Positions 20,924-31,255 are shown, counted from the stretch's first letter. The stretch: 64,000 bases of DNA from Phycisphaerales bacterium (GCA_027019265.1 JALUWX010000021.1:1-64000); one strand, 5' to 3'. Translations and numbers: made by a program. Notes: a model not told the origin generated them from the sequence alone.

Positions 20924-21811
20924 TCAGTCGTCTTTGGGGGGCGCGAGTTCGCTCGTGTTCGCGCTGGGGTTGAGGGTCGCGAACCGTGTCCCCTGCGCGT
21001 CGAGAACATCGCACGCGCGGAGGGAGGCGCTGTAGCCCGTCCAGGTGAAGGACGTGATGGGGTGGTCGAGGTGGACGATCGCGCGGGCGCGGATCATCGA
21101 TGGGTTGTGCGCATCGAGGTCTTGCTCTTCGATGGCTGTATCGTCCGTACTGATCGAGGACGTGATGATGTGCGAGATCTCGGTCCCGGGGAGGCTCGCG
21201 CGGACCCAGTCGGCGAAGTCGCTCAGGTTGGGCTTGGCTTCTCGGGGGAGGATGCGCCGGGGGAAGTCGATGCGGAGTTTGGTGTTGGACATGACCCGGA
21301 TGCGCGGGCGCGTGAAGCGCTCGGGGTCCGTGATGGGGTGCTCCGAGAGGGAGATGATTTCGGGATTCGCGCCCGAGCTGAGCTCGACGGTTCGCGCGGG
21401 GGTGTTCGTTCCGGGTCGGACGAGGGTGAGGGCGATGACGCGCCGACCGATCGCGAGCGCTCCGAGGGGTTCCTGCGCGATCGAGCACGGGCCGGGGTCG
21501 GTGAGGGTGTAGGTGACGATGGTGTGATCGCCTTCGACTTCGATCGTGTCGGGTCGGAGGAGGTCGTCGTGCTCGTCTCGGATCCGGATGGACTTCGCGA
21601 GGTTGGCGCGGATCTCCTCTTCGCTCGGGTCGTCGGCGAAGAGGAGACGCTCGTGCTCCATCCCGTGCTGATCGACCTCGAGATCGAGGACGGCGTGGTC
21701 CTCGGTGATCTCAAGGGTCGCGCTGTAGATATTCACGGGGTGCGCGATCGCCGTGCTGATGAACGAGCACACACACACGGCGATCGCGATGGTCCGGAAC
21801 ATGCTGGTCAT
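20924..21811 (-). CDS. hypothetical secreted protein
   Basis: ORF 295 aa with signal peptide (MFRTIAIAVCVCSFISTAIAHPVN); no family recognised. Confidence 0.65.
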   Translation of the reverse strand: MTSMFRTIAIAVCVCSFISTAIAHPVNIYSATLEITEDHAVLDLEVDQHGMEHERLLFADDPSEEEIRANLAKSIRIRDEHDDLLRPDTIEVEGDHTIVTYTLTDPGPCSIAQEPLGALAIGRRVIALTLVRPGTNTPARTVELSSGANPEIISLSEHPITDPERFTRPRIRVMSNTKLRIDFPRRILPREAKPNLSDFADWVRASLPGTEISHIITSSISTDDTAIEEQDLDAHNPSMIRARAIVHLDHPITSFTWTGYSASLRACDVLDAQGTRFATLNPSANTSELAPPKDD

Positions 21812-21820
21812 CCGGGGGGG

Positions 21821-24800
21821 TTACTCCGCGAAATCGATGTCGATCTCGGAGAAGAAGGTCGCGGAGCCCTTGGGGGGCGCGATCCAGAGGAGGTGGCGGA
21901 ACGGTCCCATCGCTTCGGCGCCTTCCTTCGGGGTGACGCTCGACCCGTGGGGACGCCCCTCGCCAAGCTCGCGCGTATCGACGGTCGCGATGTACGTCCA
22001 CCCGCTCCCCGCGAGGTCGTCGCTTGAAGCGCTGCTCGTGTCGTCGCTGTTGGTGCCCCACAGCTGGAACCACTGGGGTGAGCGATCGGAACGGTGCCAG
22101 GAGTAGGTGCGGATCGAGGTGATCTGGCGCGACGCGCCGAGGTCGGCGACGAAACGCCCCCCCTGATCGAACCAGACGTTGCGCTGGGTGTCGTCGTTGT
22201 TCCGGGGGAGGAGCCCGTCGGTGAGTCTCGGGAGGGTGTTGTCCACGGCGCCCGAGCTGGGGTGTGGGGCTTGCTCACCCGAGGGGTTGATGACCCGGAA
22301 AACGGTGCCCTGGGTCTGCGCGTCGTCGGAGTCGCTCGGCGCCCCCATGATGAGGTGCTCGAAGAGTCGGCCGCGATCGGTCTGGACGTTCCCGATGGGG
22401 TCGAGCCCGGCCGTGCTCGGGAGCTTGGGTCCCGTGGAGTCAGCGGACCCGTACCCGAGGGTGTCGTAGTCGTGGCGGATCTCGATCGCTTTGTGGTTGT
22501 CGAGGGTGTCGTACAGCTCGTGCGCGGGGGTTACGCTCGGCGCGTCGGCGATGCTCATCGCGAGGATGACGAGGCGCTCGTCGTAGGGGAGGGTGATCGA
22601 GTCCGCGTTGTTCCGATCGAGCTTGAGGTGGTAGAGGTAGCTGAACTTGTACGCTTCGTCCTTGCCCTGGTTGTGTCGATGGGTCGCGAACCACGCGATG
22701 TCCTGGCGTTTGATGAACCCGGGGGTGATCGCGATGACCTCGCCTTCGCAGGAGAAGTCCACCTCCTGGTGCTCCTGGTTGAAGACCCGATCGTCCCATT
22801 GTCCGATGAACCCGGTCCAGTTCGGGACCTCGACGGATTGACGGGATCCGAGGTCGAAGCTCGTGTCGATGTCGCTGGTCGCGGTCGCGAGGATGTGGAC
22901 GGTGTTGCTCTTGCCCGGGAGCTTGATGGTCTGCCCTTGGGCGATGAGCGCGTTCTTATCGTTCGATGGGTTGGCGAGTCGGAACTCGACCCCGCCGTGG
23001 GTGAGGGTCTCGGGGAGCTGCTCGGCCGGGAGCGATCGTCCGTGCGCGTCGAGGGGGAAGCCATTGTGGGCTTCGGCGTTGAAGGAGGAGACGTCGGCGT
23101 TGTAAGGGAGCTCGATGCTCGCACGGACCCGGTGGGTTGCGGGGCGCGCCGGGGGCAAGAGCGTGACCCGGAACGCGCGGGTGAGGTACGGCGACAGCTC
23201 GAACACGATCGAGTTTCCTTCGGCGTGGGGTCGGTGCTCCATGGAGATCGGGCGTTCTTGCCCATCGACCTCCGTTACACCGATCACGTTGTGCGGGAAG
23301 GTGATGCGTGCGTCGTCGGTGTGTCGGCCGTGCATCTCGCGGACCCGGATGATGAATGAGCCCGGATCGTCGTTCAGGACGGTCCGGTCGTGTCCCTTGA
23401 GGGCGCGGATCTGCACGTTGTCCGTCTCGGAGTGCGCGAAGGAGAAGCTCCGTCCCAGGACTCCCTCGTGTTTGTCGGCGACGAACGCGCGGAGGGGCTG
23501 GTTGAATCGACGCCCTGAGTCCTGGGACCCGGATTCGCGCCAGTCGTTGCTGTGCCCCTTGATCGCGTAGCGGATCGAGTGGCGTCCCCAGTCCTGGGAG
23601 TGCTGGTCCACGTACGCGCCGCGCACACCCGGGGTGTAGAGGAGGGTGAGTCGGACCTCGTTGTCGCTGGGCTTGTCGGAGCCGAACTTGGAGTCCTCGA
23701 GGATCGTGACCCCGAAGTCCCCGGAGCGGTCGGTGAGGTCGAGCCACTCGTGGGAGGGGACCTCGTACTTCACGGGCTCGTTGTTGGTGCGCTCGATGGT
23801 GCCCAGGCCCCAGTTGTACGTTGCGTTGGGGTTGGAGGCGCTGAGAGGGAAGCTCGCTTTGAGCGCAACTTCCGTGGACTGCCAATCGATGTCGCAGTCG
23901 ATGTTCACATGGTCGGAGCTCTGCGCGAGGGAGATGGTCTGGGTGATGGTGGAGTTGCGTGCGTGTCGGGTGATCGCGAGCGCGACCCGGACGGGGCCGT
24001 CCTCGACGATCCGGACCGAGACGGGACCCGCGACCCGGTCGATGGGGGCGCGTTGACGGTCCGCCCAGTCCATGTTCCACGCGGGGTATTGCTGGGGACG
24101 TTCGTAGGTGAAGACGAGCCCGGCGGGCGCGTCGAGGAGTTCTCGCTTGAGCTGTTTGTCGTAGACGCTCCCGATGTCGCCGTGCTCGTTGATGGTGACT
24201 TTGTAGTGTTCGTTTTCGAGTGTGTCGTGGGAGATGGAGAGAGTGTTGGGGGTCGATCCGCTGTAGAACTCGGGGCTGATGTCGTAGACGGCGTATCCGT
24301 TCCCGGGGACCTCGGCTTGGAAGAGGACGGTTGCTTGTGCGCCGTCCCGTTCGATCACCTGGTGGGGGACCGCGATCCCGTCGGGGCCGACGATTCGGAT
24401 CTCGTGGGTCGGCGCGGTGACGGTCGCTTCGACGAGATCGGAACGATGGAACGAGAGCGGGTTGAAGACGACGAGGGGTTGTCCTGTGACGTTCGTGTCG
24501 AGGTGCTGCGCGACGCGCCCGGCGCTGTCCTCGAGGACACTCGCGAAGAGATTCATCCCGACGATCATGTCGTTCCATGAGTAGGTGTACGCGCGGGGGA
24601 TGGAGGTCCCGGGGAGGATGTCGTGCATCTGGTTCGCGAGGATCCGGACCCAGGCGCGTTCGAGGATGTCGCGCGGGTATTCGTTCTCCCCGAGCCAGTC
24701 TGCGGTGACGGCGGCGCTCTCGGCGGCCTGTGCGAGGCGCTCGCTCTGGCGCATCCAGCGCTTCATGTAGGACTGCGAGGTGAGCGTGCCCGCGGAGTGC

Positions 24801-25783
24801 TCGGTGAGGAGCATGTCGCCGGAGTAGGTCGGGAGCTCGGCGCGCTGCTCTGGGGTGATGTCCACGAAGAGCTGGTCGGAAGAGACCAAGCGGAGGTCGT
24901 AGCGGCCTTCTTTGTCGGTGCCGTTGCGGTCCTGTGCTTCGGTGTACGCGATGACGTCGAGTTCCTTCGGTGCGCCCCCAACGTCCCCGACCCCGTAGTA
25001 GTGGTAGTCGGCCCAGAGCCCGTACTCGTTTCCGTTCCGGTCGATGCGCTTGTCCCAGTTGGGGTGCGCGTCGGGCGCGACGTCACGGATCGCGGTTGCG
25101 TACGCGCCGGGGTTGAGGGCGGCGATGACCCCGTTCCCGTCGGGTCCGTTCCAGACGCCGACGTTGAAGGGGATCCCGACGGCGGAGCCCCACGAGAGCT
25201 TCTGGGTCGAGAACCCGACGACCCCGCAGTGCGCCCAGATCGAGGGCATGGACCAGGGGAACCCGAAGCAGTCCGGGAGCATGAAGTCGGCGCTGGTCAC
25301 CCCGAACTCACGCTCGAAGTAGAGGTTCCCGTAGAGGACCTGGCGGATGATGGACTCGGGAGAGGGGACGTTGACGTCTCCTTCATCGACGGAGGAGCCC
25401 GAGACGTACCAGGTCTTGTTGTCGATCTCTTTGCGGAGTCGTTTGAAGAGCTCGGGGTAGTACTCCTCCATCATCTCGTACCGGACGGAGCCCGTGAAGG
25501 AGAAGACGAAGCCCGGATGGTTGTCGATCCGGTCGAAGTTCTGCTCGAGGGTGTCGAGGATGTACCGATCGATGGTGGTGACGAAGTCCCAGCGCCACTG
25601 GGTGTCGAGGTGCGCATACCCAACGGCGTACATCGCGCGGGTGTCGGGGTCGGAGACGTCACGCTCGCTCGGACGGTCCGCGCGGGTCAGGGACTGCGCG
25701 GGGGTCTCGGGGCTCGCTGTCGCGATGCTCGGGAGCGCGAACGCGGCGGACGCGATGATGAGGCGCGTAGAGGGGATCGACAT
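21821..25783 (-). CDS. secreted GH38 alpha-mannosidase with C-terminal discoidin-like region
   Basis: AVGYAHLDTQWRWDF, FSFTGSVRYEMMEEYYPELFKRL, WYVSGSSVDEGDVNVPSPESIIRQ, DCFGFPWSMPSIWAHCG motifs; signal peptide; C-terminal FVADLGASRQITSIRTYSWHRSDRSPQWFQLWG. Confidence 0.88.
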   Translation of the reverse strand: MSIPSTRLIIASAAFALPSIATASPETPAQSLTRADRPSERDVSDPDTRAMYAVGYAHLDTQWRWDFVTTIDRYILDTLEQNFDRIDNHPGFVFSFTGSVRYEMMEEYYPELFKRLRKEIDNKTWYVSGSSVDEGDVNVPSPESIIRQVLYGNLYFEREFGVTSADFMLPDCFGFPWSMPSIWAHCGVVGFSTQKLSWGSAVGIPFNVGVWNGPDGNGVIAALNPGAYATAIRDVAPDAHPNWDKRIDRNGNEYGLWADYHYYGVGDVGGAPKELDVIAYTEAQDRNGTDKEGRYDLRLVSSDQLFVDITPEQRAELPTYSGDMLLTEHSAGTLTSQSYMKRWMRQSERLAQAAESAAVTADWLGENEYPRDILERAWVRILANQMHDILPGTSIPRAYTYSWNDMIVGMNLFASVLEDSAGRVAQHLDTNVTGQPLVVFNPLSFHRSDLVEATVTAPTHEIRIVGPDGIAVPHQVIERDGAQATVLFQAEVPGNGYAVYDISPEFYSGSTPNTLSISHDTLENEHYKVTINEHGDIGSVYDKQLKRELLDAPAGLVFTYERPQQYPAWNMDWADRQRAPIDRVAGPVSVRIVEDGPVRVALAITRHARNSTITQTISLAQSSDHVNIDCDIDWQSTEVALKASFPLSASNPNATYNWGLGTIERTNNEPVKYEVPSHEWLDLTDRSGDFGVTILEDSKFGSDKPSDNEVRLTLLYTPGVRGAYVDQHSQDWGRHSIRYAIKGHSNDWRESGSQDSGRRFNQPLRAFVADKHEGVLGRSFSFAHSETDNVQIRALKGHDRTVLNDDPGSFIIRVREMHGRHTDDARITFPHNVIGVTEVDGQERPISMEHRPHAEGNSIVFELSPYLTRAFRVTLLPPARPATHRVRASIELPYNADVSSFNAEAHNGFPLDAHGRSLPAEQLPETLTHGGVEFRLANPSNDKNALIAQGQTIKLPGKSNTVHILATATSDIDTSFDLGSRQSVEVPNWTGFIGQWDDRVFNQEHQEVDFSCEGEVIAITPGFIKRQDIAWFATHRHNQGKDEAYKFSYLYHLKLDRNNADSITLPYDERLVILAMSIADAPSVTPAHELYDTLDNHKAIEIRHDYDTLGYGSADSTGPKLPSTAGLDPIGNVQTDRGRLFEHLIMGAPSDSDDAQTQGTVFRVINPSGEQAPHPSSGAVDNTLPRLTDGLLPRNNDDTQRNVWFDQGGRFVADLGASRQITSIRTYSWHRSDRSPQWFQLWGTNSDDTSSASSDDLAGSGWTYIATVDTRELGEGRPHGSSVTPKEGAEAMGPFRHLLWIAPPKGSATFFSEIDIDFAE

Positions 25784-25828
25784 GATGTGGGACCTTTGTT
25801 TGGAGGTCGTGGGGATGAACGGCGGTGG

Positions 25829-27283
25829 TTACTCGGGTGAGACCCCGAGCTTGGCTTCGATTTCTTCGAGGGGGACACCCTTGGTTTCGGGCATGACCTT
25901 TGCAACCCAGATGAGCTGTCCGACCATGCAGATCGCGTAGAACGCGAACACGTGACCCCCCGATGCTTGCGCGATCATGGGGAAGGTCCAGGAGATCGCC
26001 GCGGCGAAAACCCAGTGGGTCAGGGACCCGAACGCTTGGCCCTTGGCGCGGATGGAGTTGGGGAAGACTTCAGCAAGGAAGACCCAGATGACCGCGCCCT
26101 GCCCGAATGCGTGGGAGGCGATGAAGACCATGATCCCGACGAGCACGACCCAGGATCCGGTGTCCGTGAACGCGCGGACCCCGGCATCGTCCGTGCTCGA
26201 CTGGGTGTAGAACGCGAGCGCGACGGCGCTGAGGCTGATGATGTACCCGAGGGACCCGACGAGCATGAGGGTTTTGCGTCCCAGCTTGTCGATGACGGTC
26301 ATCGCGAGGATGGTGAAGATGAGGTTCGCGAGCCCGACCCCGGCGGAGTTGAGGAAGGCCGCGGAGTCGTCGAACCCGGCGGACTTGAAGACCTCGGGCG
26401 CGTAATAGAGGATCGCGTTGATCCCCGAGAGCTGGTTGAACGCGGCGAGCGCGAATGCGAGGAGGATCATGGGCTTGTAGCGTTTGATGAAGAGCGGGGC
26501 TTTCTCGGCGCTGCGCTCGGATTCGAGCGAATCGCGGATGGCGCTGAGTTCCTGGTCGACGGATTCCCCGGCGATGTCGGTCCCGAGTTTGGCGATGACG
26601 GCTTTCGCTTCATCCGTGCGGCCTTTGGAGACGAGCCAGCGCGGGGAGCGTGGAACCGTGAAGAGGAGCACGAAGTACGCGAGCGCGGGGATCGCTTCGA
26701 CCCCGAACATGACGCGCCACCCGGTTGCGTCGAGCCATTGGATGTATTCGGGGGTGCCAACCGCGCCGGAGCTGGAGATCCCGGACTGCTGGATGATCCA
26801 GTTGGAGAGGTACGCGAGGAGGACGCCGAGCACGATGTTGAGCTGCGCGATCGCGACGAGGCGCCCGCGCTTGGCGGCGGGCGCGATCTCCGCGATGTAC
26901 ATGGGCGCGATGACGGACGCGCCCCCGATCCCGAGTCCTCCGATGAATCGAAAGACAACGAGCGAGGTCCACGACCACGCGAACGCGCACCCGATAGCGC
27001 TGACGAAGAACAGGATCGCGAGGATGAACATGGTCGCGCGTCGTCCGAACGCACTCGCGGGTTTGCTGACGGCGATGGATCCGATGATCGTCGCGATCAA
27101 CGCGCACGCGACGGTGAAGCCCTTCCAGAACGCTTGGGTCGAGTCGCTCGCTTCAGCGAAGGTTGGATCGACAAAGACGCGCTGGAGGGACTCGGTGGTG
27201 CCGGAGATGACGGCCGCGTCAAACCCGAAGAGGAGCCCGCCGAGAGCGGCGACGACGGCACAACGGACGGGGTACATTTTCAC
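25829..27283 (-). CDS. MFS sugar porter family transporter
   Basis: GGLLFGFDAAVISGTTESLQ, RFIGGLGIGGASVIAPMYIAEIAPAAKRGRLVA, PRSPRWLVSKGR, PETKGVPLEEIEAKLG sugar porter signatures. Confidence 0.93.
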   Translation of the reverse strand: MKMYPVRCAVVAALGGLLFGFDAAVISGTTESLQRVFVDPTFAEASDSTQAFWKGFTVACALIATIIGSIAVSKPASAFGRRATMFILAILFFVSAIGCAFAWSWTSLVVFRFIGGLGIGGASVIAPMYIAEIAPAAKRGRLVAIAQLNIVLGVLLAYLSNWIIQQSGISSSGAVGTPEYIQWLDATGWRVMFGVEAIPALAYFVLLFTVPRSPRWLVSKGRTDEAKAVIAKLGTDIAGESVDQELSAIRDSLESERSAEKAPLFIKRYKPMILLAFALAAFNQLSGINAILYYAPEVFKSAGFDDSAAFLNSAGVGLANLIFTILAMTVIDKLGRKTLMLVGSLGYIISLSAVALAFYTQSSTDDAGVRAFTDTGSWVVLVGIMVFIASHAFGQGAVIWVFLAEVFPNSIRAKGQAFGSLTHWVFAAAISWTFPMIAQASGGHVFAFYAICMVGQLIWVAKVMPETKGVPLEEIEAKLGVSPE

Positions 27284-27352
27284 GCGAGAGTCTCCGGGTG
27301 GGTTGCGAAGTGCTCCAGCGTAACAGTTTCTTCGGGTGCGGACAACTCGGGG

Positions 27353-28306
27353 TTAACTCCCCAGCGCGGCGAGCGCGGGCGCGAGGGATTGACGTTCCCA
27401 GCGTCGATCGAGCTTGGAGGGCTCGATCCGGAGGGAGGATGCGATCACGTCGTGGCAGTGCTTGATCGCGCTCTCCCGCGCGATGGGGATGAAGAGGTCC
27501 GGATGGGCCGCGCCGATGGTCCCGAGGACGACGACGTCGGGCTCGAGGGTGTTCGCGAGGATCGCGATGAGTTCCCCCAGGCGGGTCGCGGATTCGTCGA
27601 TGACCCGACGCGCTGCTTCGTCCCCGTTGCGCGCGGCCGCGCAGATATCGGGGACGTTCAGGTCGATCGTCCGGAGCGCGCTCGACTCCCCGGCTTGCTC
27701 ACATCGGAGCTTCTCGGCGGCGGCCATCTGCACGATCCCGGGTCCGCTCGCGAAGCCCTCTGCCGTGCCGTATGCACCGAACCCGACGGGTCCCTGGGGC
27801 GCGAGTCGGATGCGTCCGACTTCTCCCGCGAATCCGCGCCGTCCTTCGAAGACGTTCCCGTCGATGACGATCCCCGCGCCGAGCCCGGTGGACATGGTGA
27901 GGAAGAGGAGGACGTGGGGATTCCCGAACCCACCCCAGTAGGTTTCAGCGAGGGCGGCGGCGTTCGCATCGTTCATGATCATGGTGGGGACGTCGAAGGT
28001 CGAGTCGGCCCACTTCCCGAGGTCGGTGTGTTGCCACGCGGGCATGTTCGGGATGGAGAGGAATCGACGCGAGGAGCGATCGAAGGGACCCGGGCACGAG
28101 ATCCCGATCGCGCCGAGGGTGTCGCCTGTCGCGTTGGCCATCGCTCTGAGCTTGTCTGCGGCCGCGTCGAGCTGCTCGTCGGGGGTCTCGTGGGCTTTGG
28201 ACGCGACCTCTTTGGAATCGAGGATCTCGAGGGAGCCGTCCGCGTCGCGTTTGGCGACACAGACCCCGAGTTTGGTGCCTCCGATATCGATACCGCCGAT
28301 GAGCAT
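27353..28306 (-). CDS. ROK family sugar kinase
   Basis: MLIGGIDIGGTKLGVCVAKRD, NDANAAALAETYWG, STGLGAGIVIDG; lacks classic long Cys cluster. Confidence 0.88.
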   Translation of the reverse strand: MLIGGIDIGGTKLGVCVAKRDADGSLEILDSKEVASKAHETPDEQLDAAADKLRAMANATGDTLGAIGISCPGPFDRSSRRFLSIPNMPAWQHTDLGKWADSTFDVPTMIMNDANAAALAETYWGGFGNPHVLLFLTMSTGLGAGIVIDGNVFEGRRGFAGEVGRIRLAPQGPVGFGAYGTAEGFASGPGIVQMAAAEKLRCEQAGESSALRTIDLNVPDICAAARNGDEAARRVIDESATRLGELIAILANTLEPDVVVLGTIGAAHPDLFIPIARESAIKHCHDVIASSLRIEPSKLDRRWERQSLAPALAALGS

Positions 28307-28357
28307 GATGGGAATCCCCGTGCGTTGTGATGGTGAATGCAGCGCAGAGGATAGACG

Positions 28358-28392
28358 AAAAGCGCGGCGAGCCGGTGGAAGACTCGCCGCGC
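28358..28392 (-). terminator. Rho-independent terminator downstream of the PfpI-family gene
   Basis: Perfect 10-bp inverted repeat GCGCGGCGAG (28362-28371)/CTCGCCGCGC (28383-28392); TTTT follows on the minus strand. Confidence 0.8.
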
Positions 28393-28420
28393 GACAGGTG
28401 GTTCTGGATGTCATGGGAGA

Positions 28421-28987
28421 TCAGGCCGTCATCTGACCGGCGTGCTCGCCTTCCCTGATCTCCTCGATCGTCTTGGAGATGAAGGCGTCAAGGTCGGCCG
28501 GTGTCCGGCTCGTGACCAGCGCCTGGTCGCAGACGACTTCCTGGTCTGTCCAGCGAGCTCCGGCGTTTTTGAGGTCCTGTTTGATGGACTTGTAGCTCGT
28601 GACTTCACGCCCTTGGAGCACATCGCAGTCGATGAGGACCTGGGGGCCGTGGCAGATCGCCGACACGGGTTTGCCTTCCTTGAAGAAGGCGCGGATGAAC
28701 TCGATCGCGTTCTCGTTCGTCCGGAGCTTGTCGGGGTTGATGACCCCGCCGGGGAGGAGGAGTGCGTCGTAGTCGTCCGCGTTCGCGTTGTCGAGCGTGA
28801 CATCGACATCGACGGAGTCGGCCCAATCGCCGTTGGACCAACCACGGATGAAGCCGGACTCGGGGGAGACGACGTGGACTTCCGCGCCGGCTTCCTTGAG
28901 TTTCTCGAGCGGCTTGGTCAGCTCGGAGTGCTCGAAGCCGTGGGTCGAGAGAATAGCAACTTTCTTGTTGGTGATATCTTGAGACAT
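28421..28987 (-). CDS. DJ-1/PfpI family protein (type 1 glutamine amidotransferase domain)
   Basis: VAILSTHGFEHSELTKPLEKLKEAGAEVHVVSP, DALLLPGGVINPD, VSAICHGPQVLID nucleophile elbow. Confidence 0.93.
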   Translation of the reverse strand: MSQDITNKKVAILSTHGFEHSELTKPLEKLKEAGAEVHVVSPESGFIRGWSNGDWADSVDVDVTLDNANADDYDALLLPGGVINPDKLRTNENAIEFIRAFFKEGKPVSAICHGPQVLIDCDVLQGREVTSYKSIKQDLKNAGARWTDQEVVCDQALVTSRTPADLDAFISKTIEEIREGEHAGQMTA

Positions 28988-29259
28988 GAGATGCTCCTTT
29001 CCAGAAGAGCGCGTCGTAGGAATGAACGCGCGTGATTGAGTTCGCCGCTGACGATGAGCCCGACCGGGCTGCCGTCAGCTTTCCTTGGCGTACTCTTCGG
29101 GACACGCAGCGTCCCGATGCGGAATGCTCTCGGTTTGAGCCGTTAAGGTTTTTTCATGGGCTCTGAGCCATGTGGAGCGGGGATGCACGCGGGTAAATGA
29201 AAATTCATCCATCGACGGCGCGGTTCGGGGCTTTGTCTTCGTGCTTGTGTTGGGTGTGG

Positions 29260-31227
29260 TTATGGAACCCGGATCACGACGAAGGTGACATCGTCGTCCT
29301 GCGCGATATCGCCCTGGAACTCGTTGACGGCGGCGCGGATTGCATCCTTGATCTGGTCGGTGTTCTTGTGCGCGTGGGTCCGGAGCAGCTCACGGAGTCG
29401 GTCTTCGCCGAACTGTTCGTCTTGCGCGTTCTTTGCTTCCCAGAGCCCGTCGGTCGCGACGAGGACGATGTGTCCAGAATCGATGTGATCGATGGTGTAT
29501 TCGTCGTAGTCGGATTCCTCGACAAGTCCGAGGGGGAGCCCGCCGCCCTGGATGTCGAGGAAGGTGTCGGAGTTCGCGTTGTAGACGATGGGGGGGCCGT
29601 GCCCGGCGCTGGCCCATCGGAGCCGATGGCTCTGCGCGTTGATGGTGACGAGGAGCATGGTCATGAAGCGCTGTCCGCCCGTGTCGGGGATGAGCAGCGC
29701 GTTGACGTGTTCGAGGAACTCGGCCAGCGATCCCTCGGACGAGACCCGGCTCCGAAGGAGCCCGCGCGCGGTGGCCATGAGCATCGCGGCGGCGACCCCG
29801 TGACCCATGACATCCCCCAGCACAACGAGGACGTCGTTGTTGTCTCCTTCGCTCAGATCGAGGAAGTCGTAGTAGTCTCCGCCGGTCTCGTCGCAGTAGG
29901 TCGAGTGTCCCGTGATCTCGAGCCCGTCGATCGTGGGCTCGTCGCTCGGGAGGAGGTTCTTCTGGACTTCGTGCGCGAGCATGAGGGAACGGCGCATGCG
30001 CATCCGGTCCCGGAGATCGATGATCATCGTGTTGATCGCGTTTGCGAGTTTCGTGTACTCCGGCGCGTGGTTGATCCCGACCTCGAAATCGAGATCCCCG
30101 GATCCGATGCGATGCGCGGAGTCCACGAGGGTCCGGAGGGGCGCGACGAGCCATCGCGCGAGCGCGATCGCGCCGAGGGTGACGACGAGCACGACGAGGA
30201 TGTTGATCAGGAAGCTGAGCTGGAATCCACGCTCGATATCGCCCGTGACATCGCGTTTGGCGGCGACGGTGACGAGGATCCAATCGAGCCCGAGGTCGTG
30301 CCCGATCTCCGTGGCGCGGAGGAAGTAGGTTTCACCATCGACGACGACGGGGTCGAGTCGGCCGCGCTGGGCGCGATCCCCGACGAGGGATGTCGAGGCC
30401 GTCTTGAGGATGGGTTGTTCGGGGTCGGAGACGGCGCGCCGATTCCCCGCTTCATCGATCGCGCGGACTGACCCCGATCGTGCGATCATCGAGCCGTGCT
30501 CGTCGATGAGCGCGAGGAACCCGTGTTCCCCGATCTCGATCGTGCTCAGGAACCTGGAGAGGTCCGTCAGGGAGTAGTCTGCATCCACGATTCCGAGGAT
30601 GCTCCCGTTGTCGTCCCGGACGGGGATCCCGAACGAGATCCCGAGGGTGGTGGGGGCGCCGTCCCCCCCGACCCAGAGGTAGGGCTCGGTCCAAGACGGT
30701 TCACCCCGATCGACGGGGGTCCGGTACCAGGGACGTTCGAAGAGGTTGTATCCAAAGCTATTCGTGGGCTCGTCCGGTCGGGAGCTGTCATCTCCGAGGC
30801 GCCATTCATTCATGATCCCGGAATCCGGGTCGTCGAGGAGCGCCCAGTACACGTTCCCGTCCGCGTACCGGCTCACCCAGGCCGCACGTCCGTCGCTCGC
30901 GCCCCACCCGACGGTGCTGAGCATGTCGAAGTCGTTGAACTGCTCGAGCATGGTCTCGAACCATGCACCCGGGTCGGAGTGGTCGAGCGCGCCCGATCGG
31001 ATCAGGTGCTCGTTGAGCTCGCACACCCGGACGGGCATGGAGAGGAGGGAGTGGACGCGCGTCGCGACGAGGGTGTGGATCTGTTCGGTCCCCCGATCCG
31101 CGACATCACGGACGGCGGATCCGGCGTTGTCGCGCCAGAGGAGCGACAGAAACGTCCCGACGATCAGCACGGGGAGTGCGATCAGGACGGGGGCGCTGAT
31201 CGTGATGGGGATACGCCGAAGGATCAC
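29260..31227 (-). CDS. membrane sensor PP2C (SpoIIE/RsbU-type) phosphatase with extracellular Cache-like and HAMP domains
   Basis: N-terminal TM, PAS/Cache-like periplasmic region, HAMP (LVAPLRTLVDSAHRIGSGDLDFEV), VQKNLLPSDEPTIDGLEITGHSTYCDETGGDYYDFL, GDVMGHGVAAAMLMATARGLLR. Confidence 0.88.
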   Translation of the reverse strand: MILRRIPITISAPVLIALPVLIVGTFLSLLWRDNAGSAVRDVADRGTEQIHTLVATRVHSLLSMPVRVCELNEHLIRSGALDHSDPGAWFETMLEQFNDFDMLSTVGWGASDGRAAWVSRYADGNVYWALLDDPDSGIMNEWRLGDDSSRPDEPTNSFGYNLFERPWYRTPVDRGEPSWTEPYLWVGGDGAPTTLGISFGIPVRDDNGSILGIVDADYSLTDLSRFLSTIEIGEHGFLALIDEHGSMIARSGSVRAIDEAGNRRAVSDPEQPILKTASTSLVGDRAQRGRLDPVVVDGETYFLRATEIGHDLGLDWILVTVAAKRDVTGDIERGFQLSFLINILVVLVVTLGAIALARWLVAPLRTLVDSAHRIGSGDLDFEVGINHAPEYTKLANAINTMIIDLRDRMRMRRSLMLAHEVQKNLLPSDEPTIDGLEITGHSTYCDETGGDYYDFLDLSEGDNNDVLVVLGDVMGHGVAAAMLMATARGLLRSRVSSEGSLAEFLEHVNALLIPDTGGQRFMTMLLVTINAQSHRLRWASAGHGPPIVYNANSDTFLDIQGGGLPLGLVEESDYDEYTIDHIDSGHIVLVATDGLWEAKNAQDEQFGEDRLRELLRTHAHKNTDQIKDAIRAAVNEFQGDIAQDDDVTFVVIRVP

Positions 31228-31255
31228 GGGGGAGAGTGTAGTGCTCTCCCCCGTG
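31225..31255 (-). promoter_or_regulatory. 12-bp perfect hairpin covering the start codon of the SpoIIE-type phosphatase
   Basis: CACGGGGGAGAG-TGTAGTG-CTCTCCCCCGTG; on the minus strand the 3' arm ends in the GTG start codon (31227-31225). Confidence 0.6.

Noticed and set aside
25952-28330. 792-aa plus-strand ORF antisense to the MFS transporter and ROK kinase
   Set aside because: Same reasoning: shadow ORF of two strongly supported genes, low-complexity Asp/Glu/Gly/Arg content.
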